NCBI RefSeq assembly: GCF_001294455.1
Contig: NZ_LIKT01000018.1
Coordinates: 1 to 64,000 of the forward strand
Length of the DNA: 64,000 bases
Direction: 5' to 3'
DNA from: Phaeobacter sp. 11ANDIMAR09
GTDB lineage: Bacteria; Pseudomonadota; Alphaproteobacteria; Rhodobacterales; Rhodobacteraceae
The notes beneath the pieces were generated by a model, which saw only the letters and a program-made list of their open reading frames with translations, made no database searches and was not told the DNA's origin. The first letter of the stretch is position 1, and each line of letters begins with the position of its first letter. The position numbers were made by a program, and so were the translations under genes. This document shows, piece after piece, positions 52,193 through 60,998 of this stretch.

Positions 52193-53371
52193 TTACGCCG
52201 CCGCCTTCAGCGCTTCCTTGGTCAGTTCCAGATAATACTGGATGTTGCGGTGCGTGATGAACCGGATGTCTTCCATCGGGGCGGGCGGCTCAAATTCCAT
52301 GGACAGGGTGATTTTCCCCGCCGCCATTTCGGTCGGCTCGTTCAGGGTTTCGTCAATCCAGACGCGACCGCCCAGAATGGCCCCGGATGCCTTGAAGGTC
52401 CGCATCGCCGCGTTGCCGCTTTCCAGCATGAACTTCAGGTTGCCCGCCGAGAACGGCTTATCCACAAATTCCAGATACGCCTTTTCGATGGCTTCATTGA
52501 TGAAGTCCGCCGTCCGGCGCACCGACAGGAACACCCACAGGTCATCGGTGGTGGCGGCGCGGTTGCCCCATGTGATGAAGCCGGACCCCATGTTGATGAT
52601 GGTGCCCACATGGTTTTCGTTCAGATAGTTCGCCTGCAGCCCGTAGGTCACAGTCCGCGACGCGCCGCCGATGCCGTTGATGTTCTTGTTCGACAGCGAA
52701 TGCCAGAACCCCAGATTGGTATCGACGCGGGCCTGAACGCCGGCGAACCGGGCCGACGCCGGGCGGGCCACATAGGCGCTGGTGGCGGTGTTCCAGACCA
52801 GCACCTTGGGGTCCACCACATAGACACGCTGCGACCCGATCAGGTCGCGATAGGCGATGGCATCGGCATCGGTGGTGTCCGGCCCATCGACAAAAGCCAC
52901 GGCCTTCAGCTGGTCCAGCACACCAATCAGTTCGGCCACCACCGGATTGGCGGTCACACCGTCCCCGCTGGTAAAGCCCGGAATCGCAATCAGGCGGGGC
53001 TTGATGCCCAGCTGCGCTTCGGCCTTTTTCAGCGCGTGCACGCCGGTCAGCTGCGTAGCGTCGCCCACCAGATTGGACATGGTGGCGGCGGTGTCCACGC
53101 CCTCATCGACACGGATGACGATGGTGTAAGCACCGATCTGGTCAAACACATCATCGACCGCATCCTTCAAGGTGCCCGCATCCCCAAGGTCAGCCGCCGC
53201 AGCAGGATTGCCCGTAAGCAGCACCGGGGTGTTCAGCGGGAACTTGGTCGCGTCCGCATCGGGCGCGGTGCCCAAGAGGCCGACCACTGCGGTTTGCGCG
53301 ATCTGCACCAGCACCGGGGTTTCATTGGACTCCTGCAGGCGGGTGCCGTGGTGGAAGCTAAGAAAGCTCAT
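52193..53371 (-). CDS. Phage tail sheath protein (FI)
   Basis: A 392-residue contractile-sheath protein (VQIAQTAVVGLLGTAPDADA; the middle domain with GIKPRLIAIPGFTSGDGVTA; NRAATTDDLWVFLSVRRTAD; C-terminal DIRFITHRNIQYYLELTKEA). Start ATG 53371 is preferred over an upstream in-frame codon within the terminator. It begins a new transcription unit after the fibre genes, as in P2. Confidence 0.93.
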   Translation of the reverse strand: MSFLSFHHGTRLQESNETPVLVQIAQTAVVGLLGTAPDADATKFPLNTPVLLTGNPAAAADLGDAGTLKDAVDDVFDQIGAYTIVIRVDEGVDTAATMSNLVGDATQLTGVHALKKAEAQLGIKPRLIAIPGFTSGDGVTANPVVAELIGVLDQLKAVAFVDGPDTTDADAIAYRDLIGSQRVYVVDPKVLVWNTATSAYVARPASARFAGVQARVDTNLGFWHSLSNKNINGIGGASRTVTYGLQANYLNENHVGTIINMGSGFITWGNRAATTDDLWVFLSVRRTADFINEAIEKAYLEFVDKPFSAGNLKFMLESGNAAMRTFKASGAILGGRVWIDETLNEPTEMAAGKITLSMEFEPPAPMEDIRFITHRNIQYYLELTKEALKAAA

Positions 53372-53387
53372 CTTCGTCTCCTTTGAC

Positions 53388-53416
53388 AAAAGAAAACCCG
53401 GCACTCCTCAGCCGGG
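53388..53416 (-). terminator. Intrinsic terminator between fibre and sheath operons
   Basis: On the minus strand CCCGGC-tgaggagt-GCCGGG is followed by TTTTCTTTT. It lies between the fibre-region genes and the sheath gene, the same boundary where P2 separates its late operons. Confidence 0.78.
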
Positions 53417-53478
53417 CATGCCCCGGCATCCGCCGGGAAGGGATTTGAATGGTGCCAGAAGCGTTGCTGCGCTCGACC

Positions 53479-53877
53479 TCAGAACCGGTCGATAAGAGGC
53501 GGAATTTCGGGCGGCAGCGCAGGCCAAGCCGCGTCGCTCAAAAAATCCGCGTCGGGATCTGCAGCCAAATCCTCAAACGCCGCACGCATGTCGGAAACCC
53601 AAGCAAGCGCCACCTGAACGCCGTTCAGAACCGTATTGTCATCATCGGTGCGGTCAGCTTCTGCCTTTCCGGAAACCAATGCGACGGCGGTCGCCATGTT
53701 CATCTGCGCCTCCACCGATGCGACGGAATAGATGCGACGGCGACATTCAGCGCTGACCGCGCCACGGCGTGCATCCAGCTTGGCGGATGCGATCACATCC
53801 GCAGGAACGCCAGCACGGCGGGCATCTTCTTCGGTCCACCCTTCATAGCGGCGACCGTCAAAATCAAACGAAAGCAT
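53479..53877 (-). CDS. Tail-fibre-region hypothetical protein
   Basis: A 132-residue protein (RRYEGWTEEDARRAGVPADV near the start; the C-terminal half with LNGVQVALAWVSDM). Its position right after the fibre gene suggests a fibre assembly protein, but the sequence does not show a known assembly domain. Confidence 0.65.
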   Translation of the reverse strand: MLSFDFDGRRYEGWTEEDARRAGVPADVIASAKLDARRGAVSAECRRRIYSVASVEAQMNMATAVALVSGKAEADRTDDDNTVLNGVQVALAWVSDMRAAFEDLAADPDADFLSDAAWPALPPEIPPLIDRF

Positions 53878-53900
53878 GTCGTTTCCTTTCTTGGTTTGCG

Positions 53901-54689
53901 TTACAGGGTGTTGATATTGGTCATCAGAAGATGACCGTAATCAGATGCTGGCGATGCCGCTGCCGCGCCGGGCAGAACCGAACCGCCATAGGTGCCCGCG
54001 CCGCTGGTGGTGATGTTGGCGAGTTGAAGGTAGTATCCGCCGTAGTCGCCAAGCAGGTTGCCGTAGTAATCGGCGGGGATGTCGATATTGCAGTAGCGAA
54101 TGGTGCCGCCACCAACTTCCATCCGATCCGATGCGCCGTAGCTGAAAAGACCGATGGAACGGTTATTGTCACCGGTCGCGGTCGGAAGCGCGGCAAGCAC
54201 CGCCGCCTCGCTCGGCAGCTTCACATTCCAGCGCACAAGGTCGATGTAGCCGCCCCACGAAATGTCAAAACCCCAGACCTCGCGGATGTCATTGAAGCCG
54301 AGACCGTAGGAAATCGTGAAAGCGGGATAGCTGGCCGGATCACTCACGATCACCCATTCGCTGTCATAGGCCGAGATGCGCACATGCCGCCCCATCGTTT
54401 TGTAGCGCCGGGTGGTGGTGTAGGCCCCGCGCACCCGAATATCAGCAAGCGCGGTGTAAGGGGTCATGTCGATAGCCCGCTGGATGGTCTTGACCGGCGA
54501 TGCCTGCGTGCCGGGGTTTGCATCATTGCCGGTCACCTGATCGACATAGAAAGACACAAGGAAGTCCGAATAGGCTTCCGCCGCCGCAGAAAGCGCCGTT
54601 TCGATGCCCGATTTCTTGGTCTCGAAGGTGTTCTTCAGGTCCGTATAGGCCCCGATCAGGTCGTTGATTTGTTCGGTACTGGTCGCCAT
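53901..54689 (-). CDS. Putative tail fibre/spike with beta-helix-like repeats
   Basis: A 262-residue protein. FYVDQVTGNDANPGTQASPV followed by KTIQRAIDM is typical of the N-terminus of right-handed beta-helix spikes, and the rest is rich in Gly, Tyr and Asn. It lies after the gpH-like fibre gene, where the host-binding part is expected. It may bind or cut a surface polysaccharide. Confidence 0.7.
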   Translation of the reverse strand: MATSTEQINDLIGAYTDLKNTFETKKSGIETALSAAAEAYSDFLVSFYVDQVTGNDANPGTQASPVKTIQRAIDMTPYTALADIRVRGAYTTTRRYKTMGRHVRISAYDSEWVIVSDPASYPAFTISYGLGFNDIREVWGFDISWGGYIDLVRWNVKLPSEAAVLAALPTATGDNNRSIGLFSYGASDRMEVGGGTIRYCNIDIPADYYGNLLGDYGGYYLQLANITTSGAGTYGGSVLPGAAAASPASDYGHLLMTNINTL

Positions 54690-54701
54690 TCCGTGGCCTC
54701 C

Positions 54702-55223
54702 TCAGATGAAGAACGTGCCTTCAGCCAAGCGGATGGCATCCGCTTGGCGCAGCTGTTCAAGTTGCAGGTTTGCGATTGCGGTGCCGGTTGTGACAGCAAG
54801 GTCGAACACCACGTCATCCGGCGCGTTCACGATGACCAACCCTTCATCGACCCGCGTGAAGCTCAGAACATGGTCCACCAGATAGGTGATGGCCCCAGTC
54901 TGGCGCGGCACCACGTCATTGCCAGCCCAGATAGCAATCAAATCGCCGTCTGCGTCGAAGAACCCCATTTCACGCACCGCGAAGGCCGGGGTGTCGGGGT
55001 CGAATTCCGCTTTCACGCGCCAGGCATTGCTGCCAACGATGTGACGGGTCTGGATGGCCTGCCGCGCCAGTTCGCGCTGCAGGGCGGTCTGGGAATAGCT
55101 GGGGGCGTAGTTGCCCCCATTACCGTCACCAAGCGCGATATGCGTGATGGCGACCGCTGTTCCCGAACCGGCGGCGGCGGTAATTTTCGCCTCCGCAGTA
55201 TCGGTCAGAAGTGTTGTCGGCAT
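54702..55223 (-). CDS. Phage tail fibre N-terminal protein (gpH-like)
   Basis: A 173-residue protein with the P2 gpH N-terminal pattern (ITHIALGDGNGGNYAPSYSQ; REMGFFDADGDLIAIWAGND). Full gpH proteins are much longer; here only the baseplate-anchoring part is present, and a separate gene probably supplies the distal part. Confidence 0.82.
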   Translation of the reverse strand: MPTTLLTDTAEAKITAAAGSGTAVAITHIALGDGNGGNYAPSYSQTALQRELARQAIQTRHIVGSNAWRVKAEFDPDTPAFAVREMGFFDADGDLIAIWAGNDVVPRQTGAITYLVDHVLSFTRVDEGLVIVNAPDDVVFDLAVTTGTAIANLQLEQLRQADAIRLAEGTFFI

Positions 55224-55984
55224 TAGCCCGCTGCCCTCCTTTGAACATCATGGAATTCCTGACTGACGGCCAGAGCACGTGCCGCCAACCGCACATATGC
55301 CGCAACGGGCGCTGGGGCCGGTCGCGGCTGCGGTTCATGGGTTTCGCTGCACACCCGCCGAATGCGCTGCCCCGTACGTAGCATCGGCCCGCCTTCGGCC
55401 TGCGCGGGGCGCGGGCCGGGGTCGATGTCGGCCTGATGCAGATGTGCGGGGCGCGCGCCGGTGCGCAGATAGCCTTCAGTGCGGAACCGCTCACCTAGGC
55501 GAAAAACCAGCTTCCGCGACACAGGGGCCACCCGCTGCACCACAGAATTCATCGCGTGCACCATCCGGTTGTCGATGGTGTTTTCATTCGGCCCATAGAG
55601 CGACCGGCTGGCATATGCCGTGACGCGGAAGCTGCCCGCGTCCATAGCGTCAGCCACCCCTTCAGGTTCGAACCATTCCAGCAGTTCGGTATCGACATCG
55701 AAGGCCGCAAGCGCGGTGCGGATGGCGTGGGGCGTACCCTTGAACCGGTGCACTTCTGCACTGACCGCGACGACGCTGCGCTTCACATCTTCCGGCCAGT
55801 CCAAATCCCACACATCAACCGAATGTTCCCACGCCAGATGATCCAGCAAACCCACACCAACTGTGGCCGGGTCTTTGGAAATCATTTGGACCGGCAGGCT
55901 GAACAGCCGTTCTTCCAAAATGTCCAACGCTTTGGCCAGTGGCGTGGCAGTGGGCGGTAGCTGCGTGTTCTTCACGTCATACAT
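55223..55984 (-). CDS. Phage tail protein I
   Basis: A 253-residue protein of the P2 gpI family (LLDHLAWEHSVDVWDLDWPE; FKGTPHAIRTALAAFDVDTE; LLEWFEPEG). It belongs to the baseplate between gpJ and the fibre. The last ~70 residues are Ala/Pro/Arg-rich and extend beyond the usual family length. Confidence 0.88.
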   Translation of the reverse strand: MYDVKNTQLPPTATPLAKALDILEERLFSLPVQMISKDPATVGVGLLDHLAWEHSVDVWDLDWPEDVKRSVVAVSAEVHRFKGTPHAIRTALAAFDVDTELLEWFEPEGVADAMDAGSFRVTAYASRSLYGPNENTIDNRMVHAMNSVVQRVAPVSRKLVFRLGERFRTEGYLRTGARPAHLHQADIDPGPRPAQAEGGPMLRTGQRIRRVCSETHEPQPRPAPAPVAAYVRLAARALAVSQEFHDVQRRAAG

Positions 55985-56933
55985 CGCGCCACCCCCCGGT
56001 GATGGACTGCAGCGTCAGCGTGATGCCGGTGCAGTGAGGGGCATCGAACGGCCCAATCTCCAAGTCTGCGGCGGGCGACACCAGTTCGACATCGACCACC
56101 CCCTGCACGCTCAGCGCCGCCGCGATGGACGTGCGATAGAGTTTTCGGCCAATGCGGATGCGGCCATTCACAAAGGCTTCCGCCGCCGCCTGCGCCGCCG
56201 CCTGAACTGCTGATGCCGTTTCCGGCGTGGTCACATGCAGAACCGCTTCGATGGCGTAGGGCACAGGCTGCGCGGATACCACGGTCAGCTTGTCGGCAAC
56301 CGGACGGCGCTTGTCAGTTGTGCAGTGCTGAAAAACCGCATCCAGCAGCGCGGCATCCGCCGTGCCATCGCCTTCGCTGGATAGAATAACCATTTTCGGC
56401 TCTGCAGGCGGAATGGCTGGGTCCAGCCCGTGGTTCGGCCCATAGACCGCCACATCCACCACTCGGTCATCAGCATCCAGCGCCCAATAGACATACGACC
56501 CTTCAGTGCCATGCGGCGACCACGCCTCGATGACCAGCTGGATGCGGGCGCGAAACGCTTCATCGCTTTCCATGACCGGGTTGTCCGGGTCGCTGTCATC
56601 CAATACCTTGCGCAGCACACCGCGATTGGCCCCGATCTGGTCAAGGTCATCGCCACGCGCCGTGGACAGGAATACCGACCGCACCGCTTCATTGATGCGA
56701 TTTTCCAGATACAGTTCCCGCGCCGCCGCCGCTTCATTCAGATAGCGCATCGGGCTGGCCGCGATGTTGCGGGCCAGCGCCATGACTTCGGCCACCTTCG
56801 GCGCATCGAAGACTTCCGCCAGCTGCGCTTCCAGTTCGACCAGTCGCGCTTCCAGAATGGCGTCGAAGTCCAGCACGCCAATCGCGGTCGGGTCCGGTAG
56901 TGTGGTCAGGTCCAGCGCGGCAAAGCGGCTCAT
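55977..56933 (-). CDS. Baseplate assembly protein J
   Basis: A 318-residue protein of the P2 gpJ/Mu gp47 family (DQIGANRGVLRKVLDD; AFRARIQLVIEAWSPHGTEG). ATG 56933 overlaps the end of the gpW gene by 4 nt; it overlaps gpI by 8 nt. Confidence 0.92.
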   Translation of the reverse strand: MSRFAALDLTTLPDPTAIGVLDFDAILEARLVELEAQLAEVFDAPKVAEVMALARNIAASPMRYLNEAAAARELYLENRINEAVRSVFLSTARGDDLDQIGANRGVLRKVLDDSDPDNPVMESDEAFRARIQLVIEAWSPHGTEGSYVYWALDADDRVVDVAVYGPNHGLDPAIPPAEPKMVILSSEGDGTADAALLDAVFQHCTTDKRRPVADKLTVVSAQPVPYAIEAVLHVTTPETASAVQAAAQAAAEAFVNGRIRIGRKLYRTSIAAALSVQGVVDVELVSPAADLEIGPFDAPHCTGITLTLQSITGGWRDV

Positions 56934-57319
56934 GCGGCAAGGCTCCAATTTTCCACCCGGTCACGCATGACACGGATGGTCTGAATGTCATCGGCAACGG
57001 TGGTCAGGTCACCCTTGTGGGCGTTCGGTCGGTGGTTTCCGATCAGGGTCATGGTGATGGCCCCCGTTTCCGCGCCTTCCACGGCAACATCGGTCAGTTC
57101 GAAACGGGGTTCCCAACGCTCCAGCGCCTCGGCAACGGCCACATACAGCGCCAGAACATTGGCTTCATTCATCGGCTCATCGACCAGCGCCGGGACTTCG
57201 GACCCGAATTCACGCCGGAAGACGCGGGCGTTTATCCGGGTGGAAAGGATGGTCTGGATGCTTTGCACCACATGCGCCCACCCTTCGACCGCGCCCCCGG
57301 TATCGTGATTCAGGTCCAT
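56930..57319 (-). CDS. Baseplate protein W (gp25-like)
   Basis: A 129-residue protein of the P2 gpW/T4 gp25 group (VVQSIQTILSTRINARVFRR; EFGSEVPALVDEPMNEANVL). It triggers sheath polymerisation from the baseplate. It overlaps gpJ by 4 nt. Confidence 0.9.
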   Translation of the reverse strand: MDLNHDTGGAVEGWAHVVQSIQTILSTRINARVFRREFGSEVPALVDEPMNEANVLALYVAVAEALERWEPRFELTDVAVEGAETGAITMTLIGNHRPNAHKGDLTTVADDIQTIRVMRDRVENWSLAA

Positions 57320-57325
57320 ACCGGG

Positions 57326-57553
57326 TCAGGCGCTCGCCTTGTCAGCCGCAGCTGGGGGCTTGGCGTCATCAGCCTTGGGCTTCGCTGCACCTTTTCCGGC
57401 AACTGGCTTCAGTCCGCTGCCATAGGGCGGCAGATAGTATTTCGCCTGCTGCACGGTCATCGGCAGAACCTCGCCCTTGCTGCGAAACACCCCGCCAATT
57501 TCGCGGGCCTGCGTCACCTCATAGTCCGCCAAAGCGGTTTTCTCATCACTCAT
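57326..57553 (-). CDS. Small hypothetical phage protein
   Basis: A 75-residue protein (YEVTQAREIGGVFRSKGEVL; MTVQQAKYYLPPYGSGLKPV) with a Lys/Ala/Pro-rich C-terminus. It resembles a small head-tail or baseplate accessory protein and lies between the PAAR and gpW genes. The family is not recognised. Confidence 0.65.
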   Translation of the reverse strand: MSDEKTALADYEVTQAREIGGVFRSKGEVLPMTVQQAKYYLPPYGSGLKPVAGKGAAKPKADDAKPPAAADKASA

Positions 57554-57576
57554 CGCTTTCTCCTTGGTTTAGGGCG

Positions 57577-57867
57577 TTAACCGCCCGCGAAAACATTGCC
57601 AGACCCGCTGGCAACACTTGACCCGCAATCCACCGGGTCACCGACCCGGCCAATCTGCTTGCCATTGACAAAGACTGTGCTGGACCCGGCAGCCAATGAA
57701 CCGCCATGGCAGCTTGGCAATGGGTCGCAATGAACAGCCCAACCATCCCCCTGACGGTGCACCGGAATGCCGTTGACAAAGACATCCGGGCTGCCGCCAG
57801 TGCTGTTTCTAGGCGGGAATGCGCCGTGACCAGTGCACATGTCGCCCAATCGGGTAACTGCAGGCAT
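57577..57867 (-). CDS. PAAR-domain baseplate spike tip
   Basis: A 96-residue PAAR protein (MPAVTRLGDMCTGHGAFPPR; VFVNGIPVHRQGDGW; VFVNGKQIGRVGDPVDCGS). His and Cys residues fit metal binding at the tip. PAAR proteins sharpen the spike formed by gpV. It shares one base with gpV. Confidence 0.9.
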   Translation of the reverse strand: MPAVTRLGDMCTGHGAFPPRNSTGGSPDVFVNGIPVHRQGDGWAVHCDPLPSCHGGSLAAGSSTVFVNGKQIGRVGDPVDCGSSVASGSGNVFAGG

Positions 57868-58340
57868 CAGTTCAGATCGAGGCGCGGCGTGCTCAGAACG
57901 ATGCCGCCATCGGTCATGGTTATTGTGCTTGCCCCAACTTTCAAAACCATGGTTGCCCCTCCGCCGCTGATTGTCACGCTAGCCGCTCCAACCGACGCCA
58001 GCACATATTCATCCCCAGCCCCGGAAGGCCGGCCATTCGCATCAGAATTCAGGCTCCCCTGAATACTGGCATCATACAGGTCGCCCGACTCCGAATAGAC
58101 CTTGACCTGCTGCCCAACGGACGGCGGGTTGTGCGTCTTGTTCGCACCCGCTGCAGGCTCTTCCCACGGTATCCAGCCCGTCAGAAATGGCTGGTCACCG
58201 TCCAGAAGCCTCACCCGCGCAACGCCCTTGGCGGCATCCACTTCCGCCACCACGCCGGTGCGGGATTGCGAGCGCGTGCGGCGTTCCAACTCTCCAACCC
58301 GGCGGCGCAGGTCATCAATGATTTCCGGAAGCCCTGCCAT
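57867..58340 (-). CDS. Baseplate assembly protein V (spike)
   Basis: A 157-residue protein of the P2 gpV family (RTGVVAEVDAAKGVARVRL; WIPWEEPAAGANKTHNPPSV; GQQVKVYSESGDLYDASIQG). The C-terminus is beta-helical in character (ATMVLKVGASTITMTDGGIV). It forms the membrane-piercing spike and is capped by the PAAR protein. Confidence 0.9.
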   Translation of the reverse strand: MAGLPEIIDDLRRRVGELERRTRSQSRTGVVAEVDAAKGVARVRLLDGDQPFLTGWIPWEEPAAGANKTHNPPSVGQQVKVYSESGDLYDASIQGSLNSDANGRPSGAGDEYVLASVGAASVTISGGGATMVLKVGASTITMTDGGIVLSTPRLDLN

Positions 58341-59116
58341 CAGGACGGCACCGCTTCATTGACCGCATCCGTCACGACGACATCGCGCGCGACACCGCCA
58401 AAGGTGTAAAGCTGCAATGACTGCGCATCGCGCGTGGTCATTCCGGTCAGGCGCTCAAATTCAGCATAGGGGCCGGAGGCCGCTTCGCCCAACAGCTGCT
58501 GGAACAACGCCAGCTGCGGGACGTCGTGCTCTTCCATCAGCGCCATAAAACGCGGCCAAGGCCCGCCATCAGGCAAGGGCTGGCCAAGGCGGGGGTCCGC
58601 GAAAACTTCGACCGTCAGCTTGGTTTGTCCGGCGGCAAGGCGCACGTTTTCCGCCGCGCTGCTGGACCGCACATGCTCCTTGGCGACATAGGACTGCACA
58701 AAATCACCGAAGACCTGCGCCCACGGGCTGTCCGGATCGCTCAGAACGCGGCCAATCTGTACGTCCAGAACATCCAGAACCGCTTCAAAATGGGCATCCG
58801 TCGCCGGGAACCCTTCAACAATGCTGGCTTCGCCGGTTTCCTTGTCAGTCTGCGCCATGGTCAGCGACACGCCGCAGTTGAACATGATGTCCACCCGGCC
58901 ATTGGACCGAAGGCCGGTCTGCCCCAATTCCTGAGATTTGGCCGCGTCGGTGTAGACTGCAATGAACGGACGCTGTTGGTCGCTGCGCAGCTGGCCGTCC
59001 GCCGTCTGGTCGATGGCGGAAATCTGGCTGTCCAGCACGTTATCGCCGACCAGCGTGCCGCCAGCCTTCAGCGCCTGAACCGCCGCAATCCGCAGCGCCA
59101 TCATCGTCAGCGACAT
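58340..59116 (-). CDS. Phage neck/tail-region protein of unknown function
   Basis: A 258-residue soluble protein (LKAGGTLVGDNVLDSQISAI; RSNGRVDIMFNCGVSLTMAQ). Its place between the FII-like head completion gene and gpV fits a neck or tail-terminator protein, but I do not recognise the family. ATG 59116 shares one base with the preceding gene. Confidence 0.75.
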   Translation of the reverse strand: MSLTMMALRIAAVQALKAGGTLVGDNVLDSQISAIDQTADGQLRSDQQRPFIAVYTDAAKSQELGQTGLRSNGRVDIMFNCGVSLTMAQTDKETGEASIVEGFPATDAHFEAVLDVLDVQIGRVLSDPDSPWAQVFGDFVQSYVAKEHVRSSSAAENVRLAAGQTKLTVEVFADPRLGQPLPDGGPWPRFMALMEEHDVPQLALFQQLLGEAASGPYAEFERLTGMTTRDAQSLQLYTFGGVARDVVVTDAVNEAVPS

Positions 59117-59487
59117 CAGTTCGCATCCCCAAGTTCGCAAATCAGTCGAAGGTGCGACCGGTCATCGACCGACAGCACTTCGAACACCGGCCGGCCATCA
59201 CGATCCAGTGCCACCACCTTGTCGCCCTTGCGGACCACCAGCGCGGCATGCACCGCACGGTCGATGCGCAGATGGCCACCATCCGCCGTCACACCGGCGC
59301 GGGCATTGTTCCCGCGACCAAAGTTCATCCGCTCCGCATCGCGGTCGCCCGTCCGCAGCACGGCTGTGAATTCCACCGCATCGCGTTCAGGGTCTTTGCG
59401 GCCATCGGCCAGCGGAAGATGGCGGACGGCTTCCGACCACACATCATCCACTTCGGCCATCAGGTCTTCGCGCAGACTGCTGTCCAT
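59116..59487 (-). CDS. Head-tail joining protein (FII-like)
   Basis: A 123-residue protein with RKGDKVVALDRDGRPVFEVL and SHLRLICEL, consistent with lambda gpFII/Gifsy-type attachment proteins. It follows the FI-like gene with a one-base overlap, the same order as in lambda. Confidence 0.72.
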   Translation of the reverse strand: MDSSLREDLMAEVDDVWSEAVRHLPLADGRKDPERDAVEFTAVLRTGDRDAERMNFGRGNNARAGVTADGGHLRIDRAVHAALVVRKGDKVVALDRDGRPVFEVLSVDDRSHLRLICELGDAN

Positions 59488-59873
59488 CAGGATGCGGCCT
59501 GCAGCGCGGCCAGTTCTGTGACCGCTTCATCCAGTTCTTTGGTCAGGGCTTCCCAACCGTCATCGCCCTCCGACATTTCGCCCAGCTTGGCGTTCAGGTC
59601 ATCGACACGGGCCTGCGCCGCCTCCAGCTTGGTCGCAGCATCCGCAGCAGCCTTTTCTTCAGCGGACTGTCCGCTGGATTTCTTCGGCGCGGCCTTCTTC
59701 GGCGCATCACAGAACGCGGCAAAGCCATCCTGCACCACGTGGTCCGCATAGGCTGCGGGCAGCTGGACGGGTTCACCGACCTGCATCTTCTGGTCCTTGT
59801 CTTCACCCATCACATCGCCGGGCACGGTGGCATTGCTTTTGAAGGCCACCCACTTCTTCTTCGTCTGCGCCAT
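59487..59873 (-). CDS. FI-like DNA-packaging/head protein
   Basis: A 128-residue protein with an N-terminal globular part (KWVAFKSNATVPGDVMGEDK; YADHVVQDGFAAFC) and an Ala/Lys/Glu-rich coiled-coil C-terminus. It stands where lambda FI lies, between major capsid and FII genes. Start ATG 59873; an upstream extension runs into the capsid gene and is rejected. Confidence 0.7.
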   Translation of the reverse strand: MAQTKKKWVAFKSNATVPGDVMGEDKDQKMQVGEPVQLPAAYADHVVQDGFAAFCDAPKKAAPKKSSGQSAEEKAAADAATKLEAAQARVDDLNAKLGEMSEGDDGWEALTKELDEAVTELAALQAAS

Positions 59874-59901
59874 GATTGTCTCCTTCACAGGCTGAATTCC
59901 G

Positions 59902-59961
59902 AAGCGCCGCACGGGCGCTTGGGGATGCAGCCAAAGGCCCGGCAGTTTACCGCCGGGCCTT
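59902..59961 (-). promoter_or_regulatory. Two hairpins after the capsid gene (attenuator)
   Basis: Two stems lie between the capsid and FI-like genes: AAGGCCCGGC / GCCGGGCCTT (59934-59961) and AAGCGCC / GGCGCTT (59902-59920). The first is followed on the transcript by TTTGGC. They may reduce downstream expression or stabilise the abundant capsid message. Confidence 0.55.
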
Positions 59962-59986
59962 GCTTCACTGTCCTGTTCGAAAGAGG

Positions 59987-60985
59987 TCAGACGATGGTCA
60001 GCTTTTTCAGCACGCCGGGCCGGGTGCAGAGCGAAATCGCATTCATCTGACTGTCCAGATGGCGACCCTTGCCATTCGGCATCGGATACTGGTGCGCGTA
60101 GCGCGGCAGGCCGATGGTGTTCACCGTTTCTTCGAGGTCCGCCGGGGCGAAGCGCGTGATGAACAGATCCGCGACACCGACCGGGAACACCCGCGCTTGA
60201 TCCGCTGCAATGAAGGCTGCGCCACCATTTGCGGCGGTCGCTTTCTTTCCGGTGCGGTAGCGCTCGAAGGTGACCTTGCCGACCGTGAACACGTCCGGCG
60301 CACCGTCGCGCAGCTGATAGCCCATGTTGTCGGCAAGGAAGGTTTCGCGCACTTCCTTCTGGTCCCATAGATAATCGTGGAAATCGCGACCACACATCGC
60401 GTGGATGTGATCATAGGGCGCGTCCAGTTCGTCTTCGATGGCATAGACCACATCGCCCTTGATCTTGGTGGCGATGCCGTCCACCTGCGCGTTGATACCA
60501 AGCGCAATCGGCGCAGGCACAGCAAGGCCGAAGCGGTCATAAAGGTTGTGCAGCACCTTGCCTTTGCCAGACAGGATCACACCCTTGATGGCCCCGACGC
60601 GCTGGTGTTCCAGCGTGGCGTCATGCGCCCGCGCGTGGGTGGACAGCTTGGAATCAACCCGGTTCTGGACTGTTTCCAACTGGTCATCACTGCCGAAAAT
60701 CCGCACTCCTTGGGTTTCATCGGCCAGCACGGCATCATTGATTTCGTAGTGGTCGATTTCAAACGGAATGACGCGGCGGTCATCGTCACCGATGGTCTGA
60801 CCGGGGCCACCGCGCGGGGTCGGTTCGATCAGCGCCAGCGTGCCGTTGTTTTCTTCGATTTTGATGGTGGTTACGGCCACGCCATCTTCATCGAAGATGC
60901 CGGTCGCGCCAAGCTGACCCGGCACGAAAGGCTGATTGTTGATTGCTGCCGTCAAGGCCAGCACAGAAAATTCAGTTTCCCACAT
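59987..60985 (-). CDS. Major capsid protein E
   Basis: A 332-residue protein of the lambda gpE family (PFVPGQLGATGIFDEDGVAV; IPFEIDHYEINDAVLADETQ; GVRIFGSDDQLETVQNRVDS; HLDSQMNAISLCTRPGVLKK). It forms the icosahedral shell. It follows the decoration protein gene by 13 bp. Confidence 0.93.
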   Translation of the reverse strand: MWETEFSVLALTAAINNQPFVPGQLGATGIFDEDGVAVTTIKIEENNGTLALIEPTPRGGPGQTIGDDDRRVIPFEIDHYEINDAVLADETQGVRIFGSDDQLETVQNRVDSKLSTHARAHDATLEHQRVGAIKGVILSGKGKVLHNLYDRFGLAVPAPIALGINAQVDGIATKIKGDVVYAIEDELDAPYDHIHAMCGRDFHDYLWDQKEVRETFLADNMGYQLRDGAPDVFTVGKVTFERYRTGKKATAANGGAAFIAADQARVFPVGVADLFITRFAPADLEETVNTIGLPRYAHQYPMPNGKGRHLDSQMNAISLCTRPGVLKKLTIV

Positions 60986-60998
60986 GGTCGCGGTCTCC

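Noticed and set aside
51257-53386. A 709-codon rightward ORF opposite the chaperone, tube and sheath genes
   Set aside because: It is antisense to three clear tail genes, has a His/Gly/Arg-rich composition typical of the mirror frame in GC-rich DNA, and matches no known fold.
53769-55226. A 485-codon rightward ORF opposite the fibre genes
   Set aside because: Antisense to well-supported phage genes with no domain signature.
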